Assembly (NCBI GenBank): GCA_029959195.1
Contig: CP114117.1
Coordinates: 3,286,001 to 3,350,000, forward strand
Direction of reading: 5' to 3'
Length of the DNA stretch: 64,000 nt
Source of the DNA: Dictyophora rubrovolvata
Lineage: Eukaryota; Basidiomycota; Agaricomycetes; Phallales; Phallaceae
In this document: one piece after another, positions 32,776 to 44,070 of the stretch
Position numbering within the stretch: position 1 is the stretch's first letter
Layout: each line of letters starts with the position of its first letter
Notes under the pieces: model-generated
What the model was told of the DNA's origin: nothing
Database searches by the model: none
Seen by the model: only the letters and a program-made list of their open reading frames with translations
Made by a program: the position numbers and the translations under genes

Positions 32776-34903
32776 ATGCTCTCTTTAAAGACACATAAGG
32801 ATACCTCAAAAGGTTGGAAAGACGTTGAAGTAGTTGAAATCAACAACTCCAACGGTCGATACCACGTTATCAAGAAATTATTATTGCTGATTTTGTCGAT
32901 TTTCCTGTACAACTGTCTAGTTTCGAGTTGTTGTCTGCCACGTCTATTTGAATTGGCTGGTGTTTCTCACCGATACAAGCAGGCCGTCTTTATAGATTTT
33001 TATCACAATATCACAAGGCCCCGATTTTCCTGTGTTCTTAAAGATGGCAAGCCGACGTCCTTCGCGGGAACGATCGGCTTGAGAGGTGACTCTGAAGAAA
33101 CTCCAAAGTGTTCCTTTTTCTGGTACTTTACTCGTATTGCAAGTGATTTTGGCCCTTATTGACAATGCCCGTCAAAGGTATTTCGAAGCGGAGAATGATC
33201 CTCAAGACGCTCCTATAATGTATGTCTAACACTACTTTACATTCGGCTTTTAACGGACATTGACCCAAAGAAACCAGCTTAAGCATTGGTGGTGGTCCTG
33301 GAATAAGCGGGCTGTTGAATGGTGTGAATGGACAGTCCCGTTGTTCCGTAACAGCATCATCTACTCTTGAGTATAATCCAGATGGGTGGACGGAGCATTT
33401 CAATCTTCTTTTACTCGACCACATGGGTTTCATTGTTACTATCTCTCTCTTTCATCATTTGCCAATAATATCATGGCCCACCAATGTCGGCTATTCCTAT
33501 GGGACACGAGTGAATAACAGTCGTGATGCTGCAGTAGACGCATACGACTGTTTGCAAAAGTTTTTTAGGCTCTTTCCACAGCTCAGAAAGTATACTCACC
33601 TCAACTTGTCGAGTTTCCAATTCATCATTCCCCCTTCCGTATAGAAACAAGTTTGTTCTTTCCGGTGGATCATACGGCGGCATATATATCCCAAACATAG
33701 CTTATGTTATACATGAAAACAATAAAGCCGTCCTTAATGGAACTGCGAACCCTGGCAGCAACCTACTAATCAATCTTGAAAGCGTAATGATGAGCAATCC
33801 TATCTCGGTGTGATTTTTTTTCTTTTGAAATTTACTCAGCAGTCTCAACTCTTTAATGATTACGTTTAGGAGCCTTTGATTTATCACGAATGGCTGTTAC
33901 AATACCGCTGTAACATGCATCAAGTATACAATTCGACAGCATGCAGTACAATGTTCTCCAACTTGCCAAGCTGTTTAGAAGCAATACAACTAGCCTACCA
34001 ATATTCCAACGTCCAATATCGTGCTTTGGCCGAGGAAATATGCTACAAGTACACCAACAATGCTGCCACTGATGTAGTGCTGGAAGATGTGAGACGAAGG
34101 GTAGGTAGTTCTCTCCCGATTAATATTGCAAATGGACTGGAATTGCTTTAAAATAGTGTAGAGCTATGCCAAAGGACCCCGCACATTGCCATCCATTGAT
34201 CAAGTGGAGCAACACCTTTTTCAAAAATGAGTCAACTAAAAATGCTTTGGGATTAGCTGGAGATCGCACATTTTTTGTGCTTAATGGGCAAGTTGAAACC
34301 GATTTTGCAACATATGGGGATCTGTGTGTTGGTTTGACTTTGTTTGAACGCAGGTTATGTTAATACAATTCTGCAGGATGCAGCCCCATCAGGAGTTGCT
34401 CATTCCTGTGATGAAGGATGGAATTAGAGTCCTATGTAGGAGGTTCCTCCCGCATGAAAAGCTCGATTACTGATCTTACATCTCTCTTCGATGAAGATTA
34501 TATAGGTGCTCAAGATGCAAACTGTCCTTGGCCAGGAACGTTATCTAGTGTGAGTTGTAAGCTTGGTCTCGAATAATAGGTTCTCACGATATGTACTTAT
34601 AGCTGAAGCAATTGAGAGGGCCATACCAAATTTCCTTTTTATCCACTCCTGACATTCTCTGGGATTCCGGTTTGGGTCAAAAGGTTACTATTAGGCAAGT
34701 AGGAAAGGGCGCAGGAGACTTCACTTATATACTCATCGACCAAGCTGGTCATTTCGTGCGTCGCTTCATTACTGCTGTCAGATATATTGATAATTGATTA
34801 CACTTGATTTTGGTAGGTTGTACACGATCAGCCAAAGTTGGCGAAAATGATTGCGGGGCATTGGATTTGTGGTATTCCGTTTGCTAACGTTTCTATGAAC
34901 TAG
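32776..34903 (+). CDS. Serine carboxypeptidase (peptidase family S10)
   Basis: Predicted to remove C-terminal residues from peptides, in the secretory pathway or outside the cell. Ten exons (32776-33122, 33178-33219, 33284-33589, 33645-33807, 33870-34100, 34157-34323, 34377-34435, 34506-34549, 34603-34755, 34817-34903) sum to 1599 nt, 532 aa. A hydrophobic segment at residues ~34-52 (LLLLILSIFLYNCLV) could be a signal anchor. Family marks: GDSEETPKCSFFW, GGGPGISG, SGGSYGGIYIP with the catalytic Ser, VRRRCRAMPKDPAHCHP, AQDANCPW near the expected Asp, and DQAGHFV-VHDQP with the catalytic His. Eighteen extra residues after LLLLDH look like a former intron now read as exon. The frame is otherwise intact. 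Confidence 0.85.
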
Positions 34904-35145
34904 TGTAAACCATTGCCAGCCTCGACTTGTCCATAATTAATTTGCACAAATGTTTTGAAACTGTCCGACATATTGAGCTCGTTTCAAGTGAGACGCTTAT
35001 TCAACGCTTATTCATGAATCATGAGATAATCGACCAGATTAGATAAGGGTCCTGATTCGGCCATTGGCATAAGCCATGATGTCACGCGTCACAATTTCCT
35101 TTCGCCCATTGCTCTCTTCCCCGCAACTCCTCGGATACCCTCGTC
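34904..35145. promoter_or_regulatory. Upstream region of the FunK1 kinase gene
   Basis: 242 bp between two genes on the same strand; no clear promoter motif. Confidence 0.35.
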
Positions 35146-38025
35146 ATGCAAAGTTCTAATTCTGGTCTTCAGTCAACGCCTCCCAGGCCTCGGTCTAATC
35201 AGTCTCATACGCTATCATCGCCTCCCAGTTCTCGCCATCAGTCGGAGCTCATAGAGCTCATCGGTGCCGAGCTCGATGATCAAACGTACGAATTCGACCC
35301 AGATGTAGTGGCGCGGATGTTGTCTCCTAAGCTGCCTCATGAGGGCGCAGGATATGTTCCCCACCCTGCCTTGGGCGACTTTGAATGTCTTATTGATGAT
35401 CCCACCGTGAAAAAGGCCATGCAACGGTTCCCGAAACTGGACTACACGGATTGGGATTCGTCAGAAAGAAAAAATTATAATCCACTGGCCGCCTTCTTGA
35501 CCAAATGCGTTCAGGATTGTGACAATGTTTATGACGCTATCCACCAAAAGTTGCCGCAAGACAGTTGTTTCAAAGTCGCGGAACGAACCAAACGCTGGCT
35601 GCCACAGCTCTGCTTTATAAAGTACGATAAAGAGACCGGAGATGGTATTCAACACTCAAAACCCCTCAGGCCCGACATTGTTGGGGTGGACAACTTCCAG
35701 GCGGCCACGCAGGACCTAGACAACATTCTTTGTTGGTGGAATCTGTCGTCCGCAGACATTAAACAGAAAGGAAAAGATGTGCTCTCCCGCCAAAATTATC
35801 AAATTGTGATTGCAATGGAGGTGAAGGATAATTGGCAAGAGATGGTGGTACAATCAGGCACCTACGCTCGAGGTCTATTTGCCGCCTCCCCACTCCGCAG
35901 CTTTTCCCTCGTGATCGCTGCAAATCACAAAAAGCAGGATCTCCGTTTCCTTATTTTTCATCGTGGGGGTCTCTCTACTTCTAAGGCATTGAAGCTTGAC
36001 CAAACTGGTTGTGGTGCCTTGCAAAAGATGTTGCTCAGTGTCCTGCTGTGGCAGTCTGCTGAAGATGCCGGGCTTCCTACTTTCACCAACGGCCAAAGCT
36101 TCCTCCTTCCAAAATCCTTAGGTATGGATGACGTGTGGAATATCAAGAATGTGATCCATCACTCTTTGACCATCCGCGGTCGCAACACGTATGTAATCAG
36201 CTTGGAACCAACAAAGAGTGACGCAGAGAAAATCATGGACACCAAGAGCAAAGATTATAGGTATCTGACGAGAACAAAATATCCGCGTGTGACTAGCCCG
36301 GCACCGCGTTGTGAGCATATCGACTTATTCATGGCCGTTGACTGATCCTTCAATTGCAGCAACTCGGACATCAAACAAACTTCAGTCTAATAGCGGAGCC
36401 GGGAAACTCAGTTCAAAAACAAAGAAGTCTCGTGAGTAGACATTTTTCGTCCTGATATTACCGAATAACTTCATCTCCATATACATAGCTCTATCTAACC
36501 CGCAGCAACCACAGGAGACCGCCACGGATACCCCTAAAAGGAGCGCAGACGAAGGTAAAGAGCCTTTTTATTTTTATAATCTTTTCACTGCCACTTAACT
36601 CCACATACCTTTAGCAACACTTGATCCCATTTCGCACCGTGAGAAGAGACATCGCCCCTTAGCTGCAATTGAGCCCTCAAGCATCATTGTATCAAAGCAG
36701 AAAATGGCCCTACCGTCTAAACTTGTCGTCAAATGCTCCTGGCCAAATTCGGCAAAAGAGGATATAGAGCCAAGTATGTATGCTGCTTGTGTGAATGCCT
36801 TTGGTACTCCCCAGTCTCTGGGCTCGTTCGTCGCTTGCTACCGTGATAATCAACCAATGTGCAACTCCATTTTTCTGCCTCCAAATGGTGACGACGTTAA
36901 CAAGTACCATTGGGCTGTCTTTAATTCCCGGGAAAAATCAACGCCAATTCCAAAGGCGGTTGAACCTCGCATGCTCTGGATCACGGTACTCACCGATGAA
37001 GGACGCAGCCTTGATGAATGTTCTGACGCACTAGATCTATGTGAATGTCTTTTACATTCTATGATTGGTAGGCTTGTTTCACTTACTCAGGCACGCTTGT
37101 CTGACGCGACCACTAGGCTGGCTCTCAGCGTATCAACGCGGATACCTGCATCGGGACATCAGCATCGGCAACTTGATTAAACTCATTAAGCCTGTATCTC
37201 GTGAGCCGTTCAATGCCTTCGAATTTATTAAACTCGTTGCCTTTCCAGAGGAACGAGAAGGGCTGAACAAAATAGACAAGCTGAGCGACGAGATTGCGTC
37301 ACGTTTCATCAACGACAAGCACCCAGAATACCAGGAGCTGCTCACGGTTGCTCGGGACTTAAATATTGCCTTGACTCAGTACGGGTTAACAACTGAATTC
37401 AAGGCCATTGTTATTGATGGCGACATGGCCGCTTACATCCCAGACTATTTTGACTCTTTGCATGATACTGGGGTTTTCTCCGTGGGTTGCGCCAGTCACC
37501 ATTCTACATTCTGAGTCTCGAACTAACTAGCTACAGGGTACCGTTGAATTCATGTCATTGCGACTCTTAGAAGCGATGGAAAACAATAGTTCTCTTCTCC
37601 AGTCTCCATTGGACGACTTGTGGTCTTTCTTCTGGACAGCACTCTGGGCGACACTGACGAACCGTCACCACCCCAATCAGACCGATATGGAGAAAAATTG
37701 GCGTCTTCAGTTATGTGCTGGAGGAGCTTTCCGCGAAAAAGTGGCGGCGTTAATTAAAATGAATTCAACTCTTGAGAAGAAACAAGGATACTCACCCATT
37801 CTCCGGCAGATGGCGCCATTGCTCCGTCGGTGGTATACTTCTCTAAATGAAATGGGTCCTCGATGGACAGAGGAACTGGATACTGTTGAGGAGAAAGGCA
37901 ACGCGGACGCAGGTGCTCTGATGCTGTTTCACAAGTTTGCGTACGGTGGTATGCTGGATATTGTTCGTATGATTTCTGAGCATATCCAGCTTCTGAGAAA
38001 GGCCTCGGATTCGCTCGTGCATTGA
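35146..38025 (+). CDS. Fungal-type protein kinase (FunK1)
   Basis: A eukaryotic-like protein kinase of the FunK1 group, which is expanded in mushroom-forming fungi; targets unknown. Six exons (35146-36310, 36360-36431, 36489-36554, 36615-37067, 37117-37481, 37537-38025) sum to 2610 nt, 869 aa. Residues 1-35 are Ser/Pro-rich and disordered. The N-terminal FunK1 lobe follows, with ADIKQKGKDVLSRQNYQ, AMEVKDNWQEMV, FLIFHRGGLS and HHSLTIRGRNTYVI. The catalytic loop HRDISIGNL is at about 597-605, a DFG-like IDGDMAAY near 686, then GTVEFMSLRLLE and SPLDDLWSFFW. A linker at ~390-450 is Ser/Lys-rich. It looks intact. The Phe and Gly of DFG are replaced. Confidence 0.9.
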
Positions 38026-38339
38026 TGTAACTGATATGAGTAATAAATTAGATGATGAAGATTGTATCATAAATATGAATTTTCACGATAGCCTTCGCTC
38101 AACCGTGATATGAATATATCTGTTGAAAAAATCCGAACGTTAATCATCGAGCACCGGATTCCAGACTTGAAATATTCATTCGTTGGGCTTCATGAACAGC
38201 ATCGTATAGTAAATAACGACGTCGAAAGAAAGCAGCACGTGTTATTTGCCATAAACATTCTCACAATCTCAAAATCGTTGGTTGATCGGAGCTTCATTAA
38301 ATAATAAGAAACTTTAAGGGTACGTGTGATCAAAGAGTA

Positions 38340-38690
38340 TAACTACGACCCCCTCAGTGCGAATCCCCCGCAGAAAATCCGTGTGTATACAGACGGATCT
38401 TGCCAAAACAATGGCCACATCAACGCCACCGTAGGTTCCGGAATAAGTGGTATGGCCAAAACGACCCAAGAAACCTGGCAATAAGAGTACCAGACACCTG
38501 GCGAACAAAAAGAAATCATAAACAAATGGAGAGATACCATCGGCAGATGTATCTATAGCGACTTCTTAGCCTCTAACGCTAAGTATTTTCAGAAAAAACA
38601 CAAAAAATTACAACAAAGTTTTCCGCACCTGGAAACACCTCCACAACCTAACGGAAGAAAGATTCCCTTCGAGAAGTGAGGTAAAGGGGT
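38340..38690 (+). mobile_element. LINE-type RNase H domain fragment (decayed)
   Basis: Translation gives PQKIRVYTDGSCQNNGHINATVGSGI, the first RNase H motif of fungal non-LTR elements, then in another frame WYGQNDPRNLAIRVP, so the fragment is frameshifted. After this comes EIINKWRDTIGRCIYSDFLASN. The neighbouring RT and the other RNase H motifs are gone. The fragment at 27812-28166 holds a later piece of a similar domain. Confidence 0.7.
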
Positions 38691-39625
38691 TTTTAGTGGG
38701 TATTGACCCGGGATAACCCGTCGAGCCCCACATGCACATGTCATCGCAAAAGCATTTTCTTCAGTTGACTCACATGCAATAATATGCCTTATGTTATGAA
38801 TCCTTTCTCAGATATGCCGTTTCCCTTCACCATGGTTTTAATCCCATAGACACAAGCTTATTACGGAGGTAAATTAGATTTACTGTCCGTAGTTATACAG
38901 CTCAACCAAAAAAAAAAAGAGTATAACGACGTGGCGCCTATAAAAATGATTATTGAAGATGAAATTCACTGTCTAACAGGGTACCGCGTGACTCGGGGCG
39001 CCGCCAAGCTCCAAGTTGCTGCAAGACTCGGTCGCTCGCCATCGTGCAGTTCACCCTGGTATAGTGCAATTTCCCACTCCATAAGAGTTGCATTCGAATT
39101 TATTATTGACCCAGCATGCCTAACCTGGTTACTTTTTTGACACTACCAGGACAGTTACCGACTGTTGGTTGCAGACCGACGTTGAACGCTCCCACGACGA
39201 GTATATACTTTCTCAATCACCATTCACAAGCACTCGTATCTACGGATGAATAATATAATCCAGATCCGCGCCTGTGTCCTTGATATGGATTTACAAGGAT
39301 TTACATCCCCCGCCTATTATTGAAGTTGGCGAGTTCTTTATTGTCAGAGAATTTCTAGGCATTACTTGTCCTTTTTCAGGCCGGAGTTTTCCAGCGGAAC
39401 AACACCAAGTCGCGGAGTTCAAAGTAAGGCTACTGGCAAGGTCTCTTTTGCTATCAAACATAGTGCGTGCTCTCCTCGCTTAGCTTATTGTATTATTCTC
39501 CAGCTGTATTTGTGTCTATCCCAATCTATTCTCATCCATCGCGCAGAAAGGCCTAAGATGTCTAAACACCAATGTGCCCTTAAAGTCGATAAAATCGAAA
39601 ACCCAATACAAGCTGGGACGACAAA
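38691..39625. other. Intergenic, no convincing gene
   Basis: Over 900 bp with only short overlapping ORFs. An upstream ATG at 39558 opens a short frame that ends just before the next gene and might be a 5' exon or an upstream ORF. An A-run lies near 38910. Confidence 0.4.
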
Positions 39626-40380
39626 ATGCGTCATGCTATAACAGGTACCCAGAAAACGGCGGAGCGTATCATCGATGAAATTTTAACGGGGTTTCCGGAG
39701 TTTTCGGCTATGATAGATGAGTTCAGATCCGAGGTGGATCATATCGTTATTGCAGCGAAACAATTTCTCAAACACCCACAATTCGCGGATATGAATATGC
39801 ATGACGTGGTTCAGAAATGGGGAGAAAAATGCGAGGATGCGTACCATCGACTTCAAAAGGAATTCCAAGAGCCTTTACTGGAAGATATGGATGAAAAAAT
39901 GAAGCAGCGAGAGAAAATAATTACTACACTTTTCAACGAATCACAGGAATTGTTCATTCAAACCATCTCTGATATTCGACCCCTTACTCAGGAGGAACAG
40001 GGGAGCATAAGGACACAATTCAGTCCAGTCAGCGAAAAACTGAAAAAATTCATTCTCGTAGCATGTTTGTACTTTGGATTAATATCTTTGGTTAAAGGCC
40101 ATATAACTAATAAAATCTGTCAGGTAAAATGATTGATGATCATCCGTCCCTCGTCTTCGTCGTTTCCATTATTGTCCCACTCTTGATACCACCAGGGCAC
40201 TTCTTGCGCCCATTACTACTTCTTTTCGGTTTTGGTAAGTTTCCCTTATATTACTTTCTTTTTTTAAGGCATACCCCCGGTTCAGGCTCTGTGGCCATTG
40301 CATGGGCGCAGAGGGGATTCTGGGGAGCTACCGTCACCAAAGGAAGTTGGTTTGCAATCCTCCAGTCGATCGCAATGTGA
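39626..40380 (+). CDS. IFI6/ISG12-like (interferon-inducible 6-16 domain) membrane protein
   Basis: Three exons (39626-40064, 40124-40234, 40286-40380) sum to 645 nt, 214 aa. The first ~145 residues are helical and charged, with likely coiled coil (EFRSEVDHIVIAAKQFL, EDMDEKMKQREKIITTLF). Two hydrophobic stretches follow (LVFVVSIIVPLLIPP and LRPLLLLFGFGS), then the small-residue repeat of the 6-16 family: GFGSVAIAWAQRGFWGATVTKGSWFAILQSIAM (given in parts: GFGSVAIAWAQ, then KGSWFAILQSIAM). In animals such proteins lie in mitochondrial or ER membranes; fungal roles are unknown. The intron choices (donors gtttgt and gtaagt) are the ones that keep the domain in frame. The start could lie upstream. 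Confidence 0.75.
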
Positions 40381-40754
40381 CGCTAGCAAAGGTTATACAA
40401 ACTTTCATTACTCATTAGCTATTCTTGAACGCCCTTTTGTCTCTGTCGTGATGTGAACGACTACTTTTCTTGTGTTGACAGGAAGCTTTCTCCACCTTAC
40501 GGGTTTTTTTAGTTCTGTTTCATGTTATGTACCAGACGAGTCAATACTAATTTTGAACGAATTTCTCACTCGAAAGGTATGTGAGTCATACGGGAGGCCT
40601 GAAAGCGAATATTGATGGTCAACAGACAGCAACTGCTGTCTAATAAATAAATTGTTATGTGTTGTATTGTGTTCGTAGATAAACTGCAATGAGGGAGTAT
40701 AGTACAAATGACGTGGTATGGATCGTATGGGGGAAATGGGCTCGTCAAGGATAT
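40381..40754. other. Convergent 3' region
   Basis: 374 bp between the stops of the IFI6-like and Rab18-like genes; nothing beyond presumed 3' UTRs. Confidence 0.5.
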
Positions 40755-41859
40755 TTAACAATTGCATGTTGAATCTTCCTCAGATGTGCTCTCGCTCAAT
40801 GATATAGTTCCAGGCATACTTGACGTCGTATTAGCTTTGTGCACAACCGGAGCTGTAGCTGTCGGAGCCGATTTAGCTGCCGACTCACGCGCATCCAAGA
40901 TCTGATATCAAATCACTTTTTGAGAACCAAAGTCGAGTGCCGGAAATAAACCAGAGAAGCATACCTTCTCCACGACCTCGAGAAATGCTTCACGTACACC
41001 TACGTTGGTTTTCGCGCTGGCTTCGACAAAAAGACAGCCCTGGCTTTCTGCGAACTTGCGACCTAATTTACAGCCAGTCAGTGCGCCAATACGTACCTTA
41101 AATAAAATTACGAGGCTCACCTTCCTCTTCAGATACGGCACGGCTATATTCCTAGAATCTCAGTGAGCTTCAGCTCAATCATAAAATCAGGTTTATTAAT
41201 TGCCTTGTCTAACTTGTTGCCTTCAAGTCGAAAAAGGAGTTCAAGTCAGCCATACCAAAAAACATAGGCAGCCAACATCTCATGAACATTACCTACTACT
41301 ATTTTCACAACAGAGCTAGATACGTATGTTTCTAGTTCCGTGAACCATTTAGGGAGCGCGTCAAATGAATCCCGATTGGAAACGTCGTAAACTGATTTAA
41401 GACCTTAACACGAGGTTAACACATGGCATAATAATTATCGCACCCAATATAACCCCTTCTGCGCCTCTGTAAGACGAAATTAAGTACATGAAGAATGCAC
41501 AATGATAAATAGACATCTACCGATAGTAAGACGCTGTTATAGTTCGAAACCGCTCTTGACCGGCAGTGTCCTAAACACTGTACTGAGGAGAACCACTCGA
41601 TTAAATTCATCGACTTACCCATAAGCTCAACTTTACTTTCTTACCCTTAACTTCCATCTTACATATCCTAAAGTCAACTCCAATTGTGGCCGAAGCCTCG
41701 TCTTCTGGCAACCATTGTTTGTCGGTAAACCGTAATAGCAAGCTGCTCTTTCCTACCGATGAATTACCTGTAATTTCGAGTCAGAAAACGCCTTTTAGCC
41801 CAAACTTGATCTTACGTGCCGATGAGCAGCAATTTGCAGTTCACAATCTGGTCTGCCAT
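40755..41859 (-). CDS. Rab18-type small GTPase
   Basis: A GTP-binding switch for membrane traffic; Rab18 relatives act at ER and lipid droplets. Minus strand, start codon 41859-41857. Motifs in order: KLLLIG-NSSVGKSSLLLRF (P-loop), EASATIGVDF (switch I), [20 protein letters not shown] (switch II), VYDVSNRDSFDALPKWF, VVGNKLDK (guanine specificity), EYSRAVSEEEGRKFAESQ, EASAKTNVGVREAF, and a Ser/Thr-rich tail ending CNC, a CxC prenylation signal. There are about eight introns. Two seem to use GC donors: after the first base of the Gly codon in the P-loop (G|GCACGT, near 41819), and after NKLDK (AAG|GCAATT, near 41205). Intact otherwise. Confidence 0.9.
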
Positions 41860-41958
41860 GACAGGAGAAAATGAAAGAGTGGAGAATGAGTTGACGTAAC
41901 CGCGCTTGTGACTTCCCCGCGTCACACACACACACTCTCTATCTGCTCTGCTGTCATC
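41860..41958. promoter_or_regulatory. 99-bp bidirectional promoter (Rab18-like / Dap1-like)
   Basis: The two start codons face away from each other 99 bp apart, so both 5' UTRs and core promoters must share this space or overlap. It contains a short CA run (acacacacacac) near 41925-41936 and no TATA box. Confidence 0.6.
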
Positions 41959-42684
41959 ATGACATCCTTTACCGAATCGCTATCAACACCAATTAACACA
42001 GCTCTTTTTTTATTAACTTTGTATTATGTCAAAGAAATCATATATCCCTCTATTTCACGACCAAAAGCTTTGACGGAGGTGCCAACGACGTACGAAAAGG
42101 GCTACTCATGGATGCCTGCGAAACATCCACCCAGTGTTGTTTTTCAAATTTATACACCTAAGACGTTAGCTCCGTACGATGGTAGAAATAATGGAAGGAT
42201 ATTACTTGCTATTGATGGGATGGTTTTTGACGTCACGGCTGGTCGTGGATTTTATGGACCCGGTTGGTGTTGAGTTGTTCTTTATTATTGGATGCTGATG
42301 CGGTCTTTTTAGACGGAATGTATGGAAACTTTGCGGGTCGAGATGCGAGTAGAGGAATGGCTAAGCAGTCTTTTGATATTGGTATGTTACGGATTTATGT
42401 TGGACAATGCCTGCTCGTGCGCTGACTATTTTTTATAGAAATGTTAACTCCCATTGACCAACCGTTAGATAAACTTCAAGACTTGGACGCTGGTGAACTG
42501 TAAGTATGCCTTCAATGTTATCTCGACTGTACTCAATCAATTGTTTAGTGAAAATATGAGGGGTAGGCCTGTCATCTAAAAGTGCTAACGTCTCTCTAAG
42601 AAGTTATTTTATATAGGATGGGTTGAACACTTCAGCAACAAATATATCATCTGTGGCAAGCTAGTCGAAAATGACGCCGTATGA
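41959..42684 (+). CDS. Dap1/MAPR-type cytochrome b5-like heme protein
   Basis: A member of the membrane-associated progesterone receptor family; yeast Dap1 binds heme and helps the P450 Erg11 in sterol synthesis. The N-terminus has a membrane anchor (PINTALFLLTLYYVKEIIYP). The cytochrome b5-like fold follows: LAPYDGRNNGRILLAIDG, VFDVTAGRGFYGP, DGMYGNFAGRDASRGMAKQSF, with the Tyr residues typical of MAPR heme binding, then PLDKLQDLDAGEL and WVEHFSNKY. There are four introns, at about 42263, 42380, 42500 and 42562. The ATG at 41959 is chosen because the hydrophobic anchor follows directly. Stop at 42682-42684. Divergent from the Rab18-like gene. Confidence 0.92.
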
Positions 42685-44070
42685 GTCGTTGTGCGAGGTT
42701 CGTATTTGCTATTTTTTGTTATGCAAGAATTTGTCTAAGCAAACTAATTCGATAGTGTTTATTGATTTTTATATCTTGATTGCTTTGATTGTATTTCTTG
42801 CGTTTTTTTTTGAATGATAACACTTTCGGACGATCATTTAAACGATGCAAAACGCTTGCTTCGGGTTTTTTGAAACCAGAATTCGGTTCATCCACGTGTA
42901 ACCTGCAGCATTTTTACCCAAACCCTGCGATACCAAGTCTATCTACATCTATTTCAGCTTGAAAAATGCGCTCACTTGTTGAAGGATAAAAGCAGCTGGT
43001 GCCACCCTCTCATCGACTTTAATTGTTACTTTCACTTCTAAAATCTAGAATGTAGTAACCAGTTCGGAGCTGTGACTGGTCACGTGACGGTATAATTATG
43101 TAATATGATCGTCGATTCTCGATTTGTTTGTTTCCCGCGCATCTCGACTGAGTGCTCCCTTCCGCTGGCCAGCTCAGCTTTTTCTTTTCTATCTCTTACT
43201 CTCACTCTCACCCACGTCGTCCTTGGTCCGGTCTACCCGCAAATTCAGTGCCCGTATCTCTCGTGTTAATTACTACACCCGTAATATTTGGCTCCACTCT
43301 ACGCATTGACCAGACTTGAAAATTGCATACCAACAACAACACAACCAATTCAAATCGTCCTGGTCCTGGTCTCCCATCTCTTCTTGTTCATAGCCACTAC
43401 ACGCAGCCTTTCATCTTAAATCGAATACAGCGATCAAAGACAGTCGATAAGGCTATTCGCTGCACCGATAAATCAACGAACAAGCTATCCCCGAATCTAT
43501 CTCCAATTCGAGATCTGTAAGTGCTTTTGAAGTATAAAAGACGCTTGAAATTTGACTCATCATTTGACTGGTCCATCAATTCATATCTGTTTTTTATGTT
43601 GCATATTCGTTCGGTTTTCTTCCGCCTTGCACCACAATCGCTTGTCCATTCTCTTTGTTTGATTCAAATTCCGAACTCGTTCGCAATATCCCCCAGAGCG
43701 TCTTCATTTCTGGACCCGATTCCATCCTTACTTTGATTGGACTGTGCCTAAAGCCCATTCTCAGACCTAATTTGTCTTGAGCCATATTTATATATCACAG
43801 TTTGTCTGTTTATTTGTTTACGTTTCTTTGGGAGTTCCGAGCCTAGCTCGGACGTACCGCATTTTTTCTCTCTCGTCGATTCGAGGTTCTATCGGCAAGC
43901 TACTTGAACTTTTCTGGACCGGTACCAATACGCGCGGGCCTTGGGCATTTATAATTGATATACTCCAGCGTCTAGCTTTCAAACTCTGAAGGTTGTCCTC
44001 ATACCGCATTCGCAGTCCCAACTCAGACTTAGCTTCTTCATTTTTCCGGTCTACGGATCCTGGTTTTCAA
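42685..44070. promoter_or_regulatory. Long upstream region of the 981-aa nuclear protein
   Basis: 1.4 kb with no convincing ORF. From about 43100 on it is pyrimidine-rich (many ttct and ctct runs), as expected for a long, perhaps intron-containing, 5' leader of the gene at 44071. Donor-like gtaagt at 43517 supports a 5' UTR intron but does not prove it. Confidence 0.45.

Noticed and set aside
34436-34505. Apparent frame break in the S10 gene after GIRVL
   Set aside because: A GT-AG intron at 34436-34505 restores the expected sequence, so no break is needed.
38110-38304. 64-aa ORF just after the FunK1 gene
   Set aside because: No homology pattern, no introns or promoter, and it lies in a 3' UTR position.
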